A stretch of DNA of 64,000 nt from Lepidostoma basale (GCA_022606425.2 JAHDVF020000867.1:1-64000); one strand, 5' to 3'. Positions 53,475 through 62,710 are shown, counted from the first letter of the stretch. Notes: generated by a model not told the origin, from the sequence alone. Program-made: numbers and translations.

Positions 53475-53595
53475 CTTCACTGCTGGATATATACCCCTTC
53501 TAACTCATGACACTATCCAGGAACTACCAGTTATACGAGTATCTGGGCAATGTCATCGGTCCATCTCTTTGCCCTTCAGATACTTCATTTATTGG
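53475..53595 (-). pseudogene. LINE lineage D, decayed tail
   Basis: Minus-strand reading RWTDDIAQILV and, after stops, ELEGVYIQQ matches RWADDIVVVAG...MEEAYIQQW at 38887-39233. Confidence 0.55.
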
Positions 53596-53689
53596 CCAAT
53601 TTTTGGTAACGATTAATTTTTTATTAATTAAAATGAGTTTTTTTTTTAGCTAAACAAGTAAATAATTAATGTTTTTAATTAAAATTTCT

Positions 53690-53945
53690 TGGTAGTACAT
53701 CATTTTAAATAATGAAAACAAACAAAAATTTATACAAAATTTCTTTATTATTATGTTTTAGTATGCTTCCACTTGTGTTTATGTTCGACCGGTTTCGACA
53801 GCTTGCTGCCATCTTCTGGTCTACCAGAAGACGGCAGCAAGCTACCGAAACCGGTCGAACATAAACACAAGTGGAAGCACACTAAATATACCTATAATAA
53901 TAAAGAAATGTTGTATAATTTTTTTTTATTTCATTATTTAAAACA
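53690..53945. repeat. Hammerhead-like palindrome, CAGAAGA family
   Basis: Arms 53735-53818 and 53822-53910: ATGCTTCCACTTGTGTTTAT, GTTCGACCGGTTTCGACAGC, TTGCTGCCATCTTCTGG and its inverse ACCAGAAGACGGCAGCAAGC, TACCGAAACCGGTCGAACAT. Stem II is GGCAGC/GCUGUC on the minus strand, with GAAAC-CG-GUC intact. Both arms read CAGAAGA (U4 to A), shared with 25.4 and 54.9 kb. Confidence 0.8.
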
Positions 53946-54079
53946 AGTAAATATCATCACAAACCACAATTAGGAAATAGGTCTATGTCCTAAATATGCA
54001 ACACATAATAAATTTAAAATAAATATATTTTTCAATTTCATCGTGATTATTGAAACTGAAAGAATACTATCCCTTTTCT

Positions 54080-54270
54080 TTTTAAACTTTGTATCATTTT
54101 GTATTCCATCCATTTGCAGTAATTCCCGTTCTAACATGTTTATTCTCGGTGCGCCCGTCTCATTCATCGCAATCCTTCGCTGCAATCTGCTCTCTGCATC
54201 CAGCATCCCTCGGGCAAACAGTCCGCAGTTGACACAAAGTCCACACAACCGAGTAAATCCTTCTCAGGGG
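54080..54270 (-). pseudogene. Helix-turn-helix (DUF4817-like) remnant
   Basis: Minus strand: EGFTRLCGLCVNCGLFARGM, LDAESRLQRRIAMNETGAPR, INMLERELLQMDG. The pattern N-C/A-x-x-AR-xx-x-E...RR...F-x-x-LERxLRxxG is that of the HTH domain (DUF4817) widespread in insect transposon-related proteins. The copy is heavily substituted, with a stop just upstream. Weak, by-eye homology. Confidence 0.35.
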
Positions 54271-54329
54271 GGAAGTGACACGTTGTCACCGTTCCGTCAG
54301 GCGGCAGTAAGTACGAGTATCTAACACGC

Positions 54330-54834
54330 TGCTGTACTAGTGGCGCTTTGAAATACTCCTACATAACATATAAACATAATCTCCTACCCTGGTGAGACCA
54401 CCGTGGATTTAAACACGTCGTTATTCTGTGCTGTTGTTTTTACGTGTATCTTTGAAATCATAAACGTAACGACCTGCTATTTATCATGAATTAAGTATAA
54501 ATCTTTTGAATATAAAATTGTAATGTGTTGAATATTATCTGCTGATCTTCGTGTCGGGTTTTTTCCGTATTCAATTTTCAAACATCCTGAGATGACCGCA
54601 GCCTCATTTTCTTAACCCATCCCCTTACATGGTACATCCGTTAGCCCACACAAGTCCACCCCCAGTATCTGAATTTTTCCATCTCACCACTGCAACGCCC
54701 TCCACAAATACGCTACACCCCACCGGAGTTCGAGAGAAAACCAAACTCTTACTTTGCTGATTAAATGTTACTGGTAGTCAGATGGGCCGAAGATGTAGCC
54801 AATGAAAACAAATTGTAAAAAATCTTTTTTTTAG
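54330..54834. other. No feature recognised
   Basis: Mixed composition; nothing recognised. Confidence 0.3.
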
Positions 54835-54990
54835 TGTATATTTAGTCTAAATCCACTAATGTTTGTGTCTTCGACCGGTTTCGGCAGCTCACTGCCATCT
54901 TCTGGTCGGAAGAAGATAATGATACCAGAAGATGGCAGCTGGCTGCCGAAACCGGTCGAAGACACAAACATTAGTGAATATTATTGATAC
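54835..54990. repeat. Hammerhead-like palindrome, CAGAAGA family
   Basis: AATCCACTAATGTTTGTGTC, TTCGACCGGTTTCGGCAGCT, then the inverse from ACCAGAAGATGGCAGCTGGC, TGCCGAAACCGGTCGAAGAC, ACAAACATTAGTG. Stem II GGCAGC-UGG-CUGCC is perfect in the right arm. An AGAAGAAGATAATGAT spacer lies between the arms. Confidence 0.8.
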
Positions 54991-55250
54991 TAAGTTAAGG
55001 CATTAACACGATGGAATTCCACTGTAATAAAATTTGAAAATAACGTTTAATATCCACTCAAATATTAAATATCTCATAATATTTCGGAAGAGACCTCAAT
55101 CTTCAGGTGAAAATATATAACAAATACTAAACAAAGAAAGACTTATAAAAACGCATTTAAAAATCGATACACATGTCATATTTAATATTTTAGTGGATAA
55201 TAAACAAGGTTATCTTTAAATTTCCAAAGTGAATTACTGGATTTTAACTA
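54985..55250. repeat. Hammerhead repeat with end box, decayed
   Basis: The end box at 54985-55020 (GTTAAGGCATTAACACGATG, GAATTCCACTG) is followed on the minus strand by CACCTGAAGATTGAGGTCTC, TTCCGAAATATT (55081-55110). CUGAAGA is intact, stem II GAGG/CUUC, and GAAAU has replaced GAAAC. A right arm of inverted flank sequence (TTTAATATTTTAGTGGATAA) lies at 55180-55200, but its hammerhead is deleted. Confidence 0.6.
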
Positions 55251-55329
55251 AAACTACATTTTAAAAAGATTAAAAAAAAAAATTTCGTTATTTACAATGA
55301 ACTTCTACCATGAAATTTCAAATAACAAA

Positions 55330-55442
55330 ATTTATTTTTTGAAGAAGCCCTTATAGCTGGTAAACGGTGGGGGAGATAAGCGAACGACAGTCAGGAGTGG
55401 AATCGTTTGGAAGAGGCCTACATCCAGAAGTTGAGAGATTAA
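55330..55442 (+). pseudogene. LINE lineage D-like C-terminus
   Basis: 55383-55442 reads DSQEWNRLEEAYIQKLRD then TAA, the EEAYIQ ending of lineage D-type LINEs. Upstream sequence back to 55330 is unreadable. The plus orientation is opposite to 53475-53595. Confidence 0.55.
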
Positions 55443-55449
55443 GACCAAA

Positions 55450-55840
55450 TGTTGTGATATCTCACTAATCTCGAAGTTTCCACTCCCTTTATCTTTCAAA
55501 GTAACCCGCTCTTAAAACAATATCTGATTTATTGTTATTTTTATAAGTGCTGTGTCATGGCGATGACAAATGTAATGATGATTTGACATTCAATTGTCTC
55601 GGGACCGACACATTCACGTTTCAGCAATTTTCTTCGTAGTAAATAACCATTTAGCTTTTATCAGATGACCTTAGATTGCTGCTCGTACTCAATATTCAAC
55701 TACATTTTCCTCAATTTTATGACTAACACAGTAAATCTATACCTGTATTTCTTCTGGAGTTCAACTTTCATATTATAAGTTTAAACGTGATTTCTTGGTG
55801 TACAAGGTTTGCACATAAATTGTACATTATAAGTGGTAAA
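55450..55840. other. No feature recognised
   Basis: Mixed AT-rich DNA; no repeat or ORF recognised. Confidence 0.3.
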
Positions 55841-55844
55841 GAAA

Positions 55845-56145
55845 GTATATTTAAACGAAAGTAAAAATAGAGGAAGACCAAGAAAAAATTGGCACGATCA
55901 AATCAATCGAATATTCAATGAGAGCCACGTGAGAAGTTGGAGAAATCGGCGTGCGTGGATGATATGATATATAATAATAATAATAATATAATAAATTGTA
56001 TAATTTATAAAGCGCCATTTTTATGAATTACTCATCTCATGATGTGTGAATGTTGATGTTTCGAGAGAAATAAAATCAGGAAAAAAGAGTATGGCTGTCC
56101 ATTATTTCTGTCTACTCCTTCGGGGAGACGGCTTGATCGTTAGTT
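55845..56145 (+). pseudogene. TTAG-LINE 3' fragment with internal insertion
   Basis: VVKKVYLNESKNRGRPRKNW, ARSNQSNIQ, SHVRSWRNRRAWM, then an (ATA)n-rich insertion at about 55970-56040. It resumes NVDVSREIKSGK and ends GTCCATTATTTCTGTCTACT, CCTTCGGGGAGACGGC, with a TTAG tail at 56138. Confidence 0.7.
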
Positions 56146-56149
56146 AGTT

Positions 56150-56380
56150 TAATTTTTGTAAATTAAAAAAAATCAAATATATAAAAACTATTAACTTTTC
56201 AATCTCTGATCAAATTTTTTTTTTTAATGTTTATTTAGATCCTAAATAAAGTGCGAACAATAAGACGTAAAATAAAGCTCAAAATGGTGCATTAAAACAA
56301 TGTTCAATTTATTATAATAGTTATTTTTTAGGCCATAGGTCACAGTACAAACATGGTTAACACAGTTAATTTATAATGTA
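56150..56380. other. No feature recognised
   Basis: AT-rich sequence; nothing recognised. Confidence 0.3.
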
Positions 56381-56545
56381 ACACTTTATTTAGCTTTTTA
56401 AGCTACCGACCGGTTTCGCACCAAGGGGAGCATTATCAAAATAAGAAAATTAATTGATTTCATTTTGTTTTATTATCCTGATGACGCTCTACTTAGACCA
56501 AAGTCGGTCGGTAATTGGTTAAAAACAAAATTAAGTTGTGTCTAA
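56381..56545. repeat. Hammerhead palindrome, mixed cores
   Basis: Minus-strand arm (56405-56442): TTGATAATGCTCCCCTTGGT, GCGAAACCGGTCGGTAG. This combines the U3/A8 core with the CG-GUC stem III. Plus-strand arm (56478-56516): CTGATGACGCTCTACTTAGA, CCAAAGTCGGTCGGTAAT, with CUGAUGA intact but GAAAC decayed. Outer arms AACACTTTATTTAGCTTTTT and its rough inverse. The two arms carry different 3-8 base pairs. Confidence 0.65.
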
Positions 56546-56729
56546 ACAATATATTTTATGTTTCGTTTATTTCTAAAATTCTCATATTACAAATCAAAAT
56601 TTTCATATAAAAGTATCCGTATAAAAAAAAGTTTTTTTTGACATGTTTTATTATTTATAGTGTGACTGACGTGTTTCAATATGCTAGGAAATAGTCAAAT
56701 GATGCATTCGATAATACGTTATTTGATAA

Positions 56730-56938
56730 AAATTCGTTTGACCCTTGTGTATTCCACATGCATTCCACATGTTTGGCTGTTTGATTCCACCAGTCAAGGT
56801 CAGTTGCGTAGCGGCGTCACACGGTGTTTCAAATCTTAATATTACGAGCTACTTTTCATTATTCTGTAAAATTATTATTTTGAAAATTTTATTCTTATAA
56901 AATGTATATGTCTGTTGACTTCTACGATAGAAACACAT
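56730..56938. repeat. Internal fragment of the 831-bp TIR element
   Basis: Nearly identical to 57959-58164 (AAATTCGTTTGACCCTTGTG through GACTTCTACGATAGAA), in direct orientation 1.2 kb apart. No terminal repeats accompany this copy; it ends in AACACATGGCGAAACATGTC, a fragment of a U3/A8 hammerhead repeat. Confidence 0.9.
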
Positions 56939-56949
56939 GGCGAAACATG

Positions 56950-57365
56950 TCTCCTCCGTATATTATTATAAAACTTCCCTTAAACGTATCATTTAATACT
57001 CGTATCATCAAACACACGAAATGTAGTTTTTTTATTTGGTTCCAGCTTTGTAAACCGCTTCACTTTTTATTGTATTTATTGAATGTCTTATTTGTAATTT
57101 AAATATTAGATGTATCGTTTGACGGGTACTACATGTAAGAATCCGACTTATTTAAAAGGTTGTCAGAGGTGTGTCCTTAGCTTTTTATTTTTAATCATTC
57201 GCAACGAGATATGCGCAACAGATAACATAAGTGGGCTAAATTTGCAATATTGTTTGATGTTGTAATCTTTTTAACATGACTGTAAAATAATAAAATCGGG
57301 TTCAACTAAACGGGATTAACTCGATATATAATATCAGCTACAACTTCAATACAGATAAGAGTTTA
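56950..57365. other. No gene recognised
   Basis: AT-rich sequence beginning with the hammerhead-family scrap at 56935-56975; nothing else recognised. Confidence 0.3.
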
Positions 57366-57369
57366 TATA

Positions 57370-57850
57370 ACTTACTAACCATCACGGTGTTACCCCGAGG
57401 GTAGACAGACAGGATTGACCGTCACACTGTTCTATCCTGACAACTCTCGCGCTTTTTCTTCACCCATACATCGTGACACGCACTCTTGTCGATGTTTCCG
57501 TCTACGAATGTGGACACCTTTTTTAGTAATTAGTTAATTTGGTCATGGCATTTTTGCCTCGGTCGTCATGGGCTAGTTTTTTCATTCACACTGCTTGTGT
57601 ACATATTTTTAACCATTCTTCTCTCACCCATTCGTTCCACATGTCCAAACCATCTAAGTGATCCTTATTTTTTTGTTTCGTTTGATATCATACGTCGTTA
57701 TCACGCACATTATTTTCAGTATTCTCTTTTTTACTGCATTTATACTACTTCCATCCTTCTTCGGCCAGCTCCAAACTTCACTTCCGTACATAAGGATTGG
57801 CACTAGATCTCCATTATGTACTACCACTTTTGCTTATTTTTCTTCGATGA
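57370..57850 (-). pseudogene. TTAG-LINE subfamily B fragment
   Basis: A decayed TTAG tail at 57370, the terminal block (TACCCCGAGGGTAGACAG) and, in broken frames, the GHMERV and YGSEVWSWPKKD regions (KWW-PKKDGS near 57760). The 5' side ends at about 57850, close to the TIR element at 57874. Confidence 0.7.
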
Positions 57851-57873
57851 GCATACAGTCCTTATCGAGCCTA

Positions 57874-58704
57874 AAAGGCCGGCCACACTGTTATAAACAA
57901 GCTCTCCACATTGGTCTCCACCAACGGTTTTAAACTGTGTAGACACTTGTTTTAAACCAAAATTCGTTTGACCCTTGTGTATTCCACACGCATTCCACAT
58001 GTTTGGCTGTTTGATTCCACCAGTCAAGGTCAGTTGCGTAGCGGCGTCACACGGTGTTTCAAATCTTAATACGAGCTACTTTTCATTATTCTGTAAAATT
58101 ATTATTTTGAAAATTTTATTCTTATAAAATGTATATGTCTGTTGACTTCTACGATAGAACACATATATCTGTCTATCTCTCTGTCTTTACATAAAATAGG
58201 TATTTGAATAGCGTATTTCGTAAGATTTTTTTTTAATATGAGACCGTAAAAGGCTCTTTGCAGCTCGACCTTGAGTATAAAGATAGAAATAAAAGTATTT
58301 TTTAATTTTGAATATTAAATTCATATGTATATATCAATCGGTTAACGGCGAAACAATACGACTGAACCGGTTTTGTTGTAGCATGCAATTAGGTAGGTAA
58401 TTTAGGGGTTGAAATTTCAACAAATCGGCCTCAAATTTATTGTGTGAACTGGATGACTAATATTCTTCCCTAAACACTTATAATTAGCCATTTCCATGTC
58501 ATTGGGTTTTTACCAAAAGTAGCTCGTAATATCGCACCCTGAAACATCGTGCATCGGTGGAGTGCGGACGTATACGAAAATAGTGTCTACTGTGGAGAGC
58601 TTGTTTTAAACCAAGTGTGGACGCTACATCAACCGCGGGCTCCACAGCTCTCAAGCAAGGTCACCCCTGTGGAGAGTTTGTTTCAAACAGTATGGCCCGC
58701 CTTT
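57874..58704. mobile_element. 831-bp non-autonomous TIR DNA transposon
   Basis: Terminal inverted repeats of about 36 bp: left 57874-57909 (AAAGGCCGGCCACACTGTTA, TAAACAAGCTCTCCAC), right 58669-58704 (the inverse, with about five differences). A subterminal motif GTTTTAAACCAA recurs at about 57948 and 58604. A second inverted pair, ATACGAGCTACTTTT and AAGTAGCTCGTAATAT, lies at 58068 and 58519. No transposase ORF. Target duplication not clear. Part of the interior (57959-58164) is also present alone at 56730-56938. Confidence 0.75.
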
Positions 58705-58798
58705 AACCCTCCAGGATTCTTCGCCTCCAACTCCTTTCCCTCCCATCTATCCCAACCACCTTAGCTTCAGTGAATTATCTCCAATAAATACAGATAAT

Positions 58799-59015
58799 GA
58801 AAACGTCTATTTTCTAGAAGTTTTATTATAATAATAGGAATGACATTTTTCGCCTTTTAAATGCGTTATTAAATGAGATATACCTTTTAATATTTGATAA
58901 TGCTTTAGCATGGCGAAACATGTCATTCCCTTAAAATATATTAAAACTTCTAGAAAACAGACATTTTAATTCGTATTAACCATTGAATATGGAGTTTTAT
59001 ATAATTGATAAAAAA
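58799..59015. repeat. U3/A8 hammerhead palindrome
   Basis: Left arm 58799-58870 (AAACGTCTATTTTCTAGAAG, GAATGACATTTTTCGCC), right arm 58890-58975, then the family flank TTCGTATTAACCATTGAATA, TGGAGTTTTATATAATTG. Confidence 0.75.
58890..58935 (+). ncRNA. Hammerhead-like motif with U3-A8 core pair
   Basis: UUGAUAA (58894-58900), stem II GCU-(UUAGCAU)-GGC with one wobble, GAAAC (58915-58919), AU, GUC (58922-58924), then AUUCCC. It keeps the cleavage triplet and stem III better than most of the family. Confidence 0.5.
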
Positions 59016-59536
59016 AACGATGGATATATTTCTATTGGCATTGTTATTTCTTTATCATTATGTTAAATTATTATAGTAACGTTTCGGATGTGATTGTTTT
59101 CTTGGAAGTTAATTAGAAGGTTTATAAAACCCGCTTTTATTGTGTATATATATACCCTTCAAAGGATACAATAATTGATAAGCTGTATACGATTGTGACG
59201 GTTTCGCGTGTTTCTCGCAAGGCCATCAACAGATGGCGGCCACCTGCGGGCAACGGGAACTATGACGCAAGCAGACGTCAATCTTAATGGGAAACCACAA
59301 ATTACGGCGGCAACCAGTGCAGTTCGGGCAGCTGCCGCCTCCTTCACTTCACCGCACTTCCCTTTTTCCTATTGCATCAAACAAACGCCGATTAATATTC
59401 TAATAACGGGACACACACTTTCTGAACACTGGCGCTCACTCCACAACAATAGATCTTCATTGTAACATATTCCGATGTATTATAATACCGATAATCACTA
59501 GTTCCGCTTTCTTATTCTGCCTCCAAATATAACTCG
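59016..59536. other. No gene; GC-richer 59190-59360
   Basis: ORFs on both strands here (59159-59347, 59208-59465) are alanine/threonine-rich with no domain. No repeat match. Confidence 0.3.
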
Positions 59537-59654
59537 GCTGTCTTTAGTCTGGTGCAGAATTTACTTGACAATAAAATAGCCATAGATTAGCTGCCTATCA
59601 CATGTCATGAGAATCAATATGATAGATATACCGTTTACTTTTATTTTTAGATTA

Positions 59655-59995
59655 ACTTCAAATCAAATCAAATCAGTTTATTAACTCAATAGACATTACA
59701 AACAGGAAAATGTTTAAGGCATCTATTGAGTACAGGTAAAATATCATAAAAATACAACAAAGTACCAGGAACGCATTAGAGATGGTTCGACATTAGGAAG
59801 ACAAGATACTTTCTAAAGTCAATAGTATTTGCCCCCTGAACGTACTTAACACTAACATGAAAGACGTCGATCTCCGAGGAGACCGCGTTCAGCAGACTAA
59901 TTGCTCTTCTCACCGGTGTCACCAGAGGCAGATTGGTTCTGGCGGCCGGTAGGTAAAACAATCTGTGCTGTCGCTGTCGGAGATATTTATCTTAA
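59655..59995 (-). pseudogene. Jockey-like LINE 3' end
   Basis: Minus strand: RQHRLFYLPAARTNLPLVTP, VRRAISLLNAVSSEIDVFHV, then the 3' UTR ending in the TTTGA tail (TCAAATCAAATCAAATCAG at 59663-59681 on the plus strand). Very similar to 35282-36515, so recent. It sits inside the split SINE. Confidence 0.85.
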
Positions 59996-59999
59996 GATA

Positions 60000-60160
60000 T
60001 ATAACTTAAGGTGTAACACTGTGGAATTCCATAATGAAATTTTTTTTCATAATAATTTTGTAATAATTTTGTTTAGTTTATATCGTTCTCCCGATGATGA
60101 AGGCCTTCGAAAATGAAACTCAAAAGTAGAAAAACAGTGTTTTAATTCATTAAAAAATCG
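60000..60160 (+). repeat. Hammerhead repeat with end box, decayed
   Basis: End box AACTTAAGGTGTAACACTGT, GGAATTCCATAATGA, then TCTCCCGATGATGAAGGCCT, TCGAAAATGAAACTC. Same family as 60940-61185 with the stem II region deleted. Part of the insertion in the SINE. Confidence 0.6.
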
Positions 60161-60299
60161 TATACCCTTTACATCGATTTAGCTCTCGCTGTAATGATGT
60201 AATGAGTGATTCAACATAATAATAATAATAATGTGAATAATTAACAGTCGTCGTTTCCCTATAAATGTATATATAGTTTACGTTAACGTTATGAATTGA

Positions 60300-60910
60300 T
60301 TAAGGAGTTGAGGAAGACCGAGGATAACATGGCATGACCAATGCTTGGGACCAACTCTCTGCAGCTTCGAAGAGATGGGCACCTCATAACCCATTTCTTT
60401 CGGATTACTCAGAGGATAATTCGAGAACTCGGCCGTGCTGGAGGGTGTTCGGCTTTTTGTCCCTGATAGATGTCTCCGACAGCGACAGCATAGATTGTTT
60501 TACCTACCGGCCGTCAGAAACAACCTGCCTCTGGTGACACCGGTGGGAAGAGCAATTAATCTGCTGAACGCGGTCTCCTCGGAAATCGACGTCTTTCATA
60601 TTAGTGAAAGTACGTTCAATAAGCAAATACTCTTAATTCTGGTGAGTATCCTGTTTTCCTAATGTCGAACCATCTCTCATGCGTTTCTGGTAGTTTACTA
60701 TACACAACATATTATTTTACCTGCTCTTAATAGAAGCCTTAAAAATGAATTTTGTAATGTCTATTGATGAAATAGACTGATTTGATTTGAATTTAACAAA
60801 ATGTTCAAGGTCAGTCGTGTTTGAATTCGCAAAAAATTACGTGCGTCTATGATTCGCTGTGCGAATGTGGAGGAATCTACACGGGTGTATCAGGATAGAG
60901 TAATGTTGCA
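60300..60910 (+). pseudogene. TTAG-LINE fragment split by a jockey-like insertion
   Basis: 60305-60340 (GTTGAGGAAGACCGAGGATA, ACATGGCATGACCAA) and 60800-60910 (AAATTACGTGCGTCTATGAT, NVEESTRVYQDR region) are consecutive parts of the TTAG-LINE tail. They are separated by the jockey-like fragment at 60341-60795. Confidence 0.65.
60341..60795 (+). pseudogene. Jockey-like LINE C-terminal fragment
   Basis: Frame 1 decays near 60440. Frame 2 reads MLEGVRLFVPDRCLRQRQHR, LFYLPAVRNNLPLVTPVGRA, INLLNAVSSEIDVFHISEST then stop at 60662. A short 3' UTR follows, ending CTGATTTGATTTGAA. It begins GGGACCAACTCTCTGCAGCT, aligned to GTNSLQLRRDGHLITHFFR of the 35-kb copy. Confidence 0.8.
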
Positions 60911-60939
60911 GTTCGTAAAATATGAAATTCAAGTTTTAG

Positions 60940-61185
60940 ATAGGTTTAAGGCATTAACTCTGTGGAATTCCATAATGATGAACTTTTTATGAATTAAAAC
61001 ACTGATTTTTTCACTATTGAGTTTATTTTTCTCAGCATGTTTCGAAGGCTTAACTCCTTCCCTATCGTGAGAAAGATATACACAGTCGTGAGAAAGATAT
61101 CGTTCTCCCGGTGATGATGGCTTTAAAAAGCCTTCGAAACGTGTCGAGAAAAATGATAAATGGAAAAAAAAACAGTGTTTTATTT
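60940..61185. repeat. Hammerhead palindrome, GAUGAUGA/GUGUC family, with end box
   Basis: End box at 60945-60975. The left arm on the minus strand has GAAGGAGTTAAGCCTTCGAA, ACATGCTGAG. The right arm on the plus strand has CCGGTGATGATGGCTTTAAA, AAGCCTTCGAAACGTGTCGA (61088-61145): GUGAUGA (C3 to G), stem II GGCUU/AAGCC, GAAAC-GU-GUC. AGTCGTGAGAAAGATAT is repeated between the arms. Confidence 0.65.
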
Positions 61186-61189
61186 GTAA

Positions 61190-62230
61190 TTCCATACCCA
61201 CTCAATTCATTTTCATCGTCTGGTCACTACAGTCCCGACGTTTCGTTTATGATCTATTTTATTGTATTATTTGTTCTTTTTCTTGAGTTTTTAATATAAT
61301 ATATACCTAGTTATAATACTATTCGATAGCTAACAGATGCAGTTAAGTATTTTGTTTCACGCTTATTATTTATGACCGCGTTGCTACGTGAAATGTGTAT
61401 TGTCTTTGTGTATGTATGGAATCGACGATGAATCATAGATAATCTCACAGAATTTGAGTAAATCCGGCATTTTTCAAGCGAGAACATGGTCATATTGTAT
61501 TGTTCCAATAACAAAATGGTATCATTTCACTCTTTGCATTTTGAAATTTCAATTGGAATGTTTCAATCTGTTGACAATGCTCAAGGTTCGCCTTTTAATC
61601 TCATTTCGAATAAATATTTTGTGTTTGTAAACTTTTTCCCGTTTGAACCATTATTCGGAAGTATACAAAGCGCCGTTCGCTCAAAGGGCCGCCCGCCGCC
61701 GCGGGAACAAATTCATAAAAGTTGACAAAAGCCGCAACATATTTGAGGATGTAATCATTCCTGAATGGAGACTGCCTCGCACTAGCGATATGAAGTGATA
61801 GCTTATTGTTCCGTGAACAATGCGTAATTAAAACGGGCGATGAAAAGCTTTACAGCCGGTTCCAGGAAGCGATTCGCAACTGCGGCAATGTGTACCCGGC
61901 CTCGACGTCTCGAACGCACACGCTCGGCACACATCGTATTACCAAACCTTTCATTGTCACCGTGAATTCCTGTTGTTGTGACTCTGTTGCGTCGTGTCCT
62001 GTGGTGAGCGGAGCCCGTGTATAAAGTGAAGCACCCACGTAATGCCTTGCACTTCCGACGTGTTCAATGATTGGCTACAACTTTACGATATGAGCTCATG
62101 AGTGGGAAAGTTTCACACAATATGAATATACTGTCACTCCTGAATATCGGTACCATATTACAACTAGAGGACGACGTTCGATACACTTGTATTATGCACG
62201 GTGAATGTAAATTTGGCGAATTGATTCATT
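61190..62230. other. No gene recognised
   Basis: Mixed sequence; GC-richer at 61670-62040 with ORFs on both strands (61806-62024 and 61850-62038) that have no recognisable domain. No repeat matches. Confidence 0.35.
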
Positions 62231-62233
62231 ATA

Positions 62234-62710
62234 CAGTAGATGCTCTCTTAACCGGCCTTGACGGGACGAACCCAGGGCCGGATAACGAAAAATACGGTTA
62301 AAGAGAAGGTAGTGAAAAACATTTTCGCAAGGAAGAAAAAAAATACAAAATTTTCAAAACACTAAGATAACAGAACTTTTATTCTGTATTAGAAACTCAC
62401 ACATTAAAAATTAATATTTCCCAAACTGTAAAAAATATGTACAGGAAAAAGCCACACATCACTCCAGATTTTTTTTTAAAATAGGCCTACAATGAATTAA
62501 AAAAATCTGTTATTTTTTGCTGCTTCTTGTGTTGAATCGACATTTTAAAAGCGTAGTCACGCCATTTCTTTTTGAACATTACATCTGCTGTAGTAGAATC
62601 CTTCTGCTACTGTAGATGTAATGTTTATAAAGAAAGCCTAGACTTCCTAGAAGGGGCCGGTTAAAGCGGCGGGACAGTTAAAGTGGCGCCGGTTAAAAGA
62701 GCGTCTACTG
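62234..62710. mobile_element. Pogo-like (Tc1/mariner) MITE
   Basis: Terminal repeats CAGTAGATGCTCTCTTAACC (left) and, inverted, CAGTAGACGCTCTTTTAACC (right) are flanked by TA at 62232-62233 and 62711-62712. CAGTAGA...TTAACCGG ends and a TA duplication are typical of pogo/Tigger elements. GTTAAAGYGGCG-type subterminal repeats occur near 62660-62695. 477 bp, no transposase. A strong internal hairpin is at 62565-62635. Confidence 0.8.
62565..62635. repeat. 34-bp-arm hairpin inside the MITE
   Basis: TTTCTTTTTGAACATTACAT, CTGCTGTAGTAGAA, loop TCC, then the inverse with a few mismatches. Pre-miRNA-like size, but it may only be a transposon fold. Confidence 0.8.

Larger units (their letters stand above)
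59537..60232 (+). mobile_element. SINE copy split by a 522-bp insertion
   Basis: 59537-59638 matches the SINE body (CTGTCTTTAGTCTGGTGCAG, GACAATAAAATAGCC, CTGCCTATCACATGTCATGA). It resumes at 60161 (TATACCCTTTACATCGATTT, AGCTCTCGCTGTAATGATGT) and ends in (AAT)n at 60217-60232. TATACCSTTTAC is duplicated at 59627-59638 and 60161-60172 with one difference. The tRNA head is missing. Confidence 0.8.

Noticed and set aside
59159..59465. Overlapping Ala/Thr-rich ORFs as exons
   Set aside because: Open on both strands because of base composition; no splice sites or domain.
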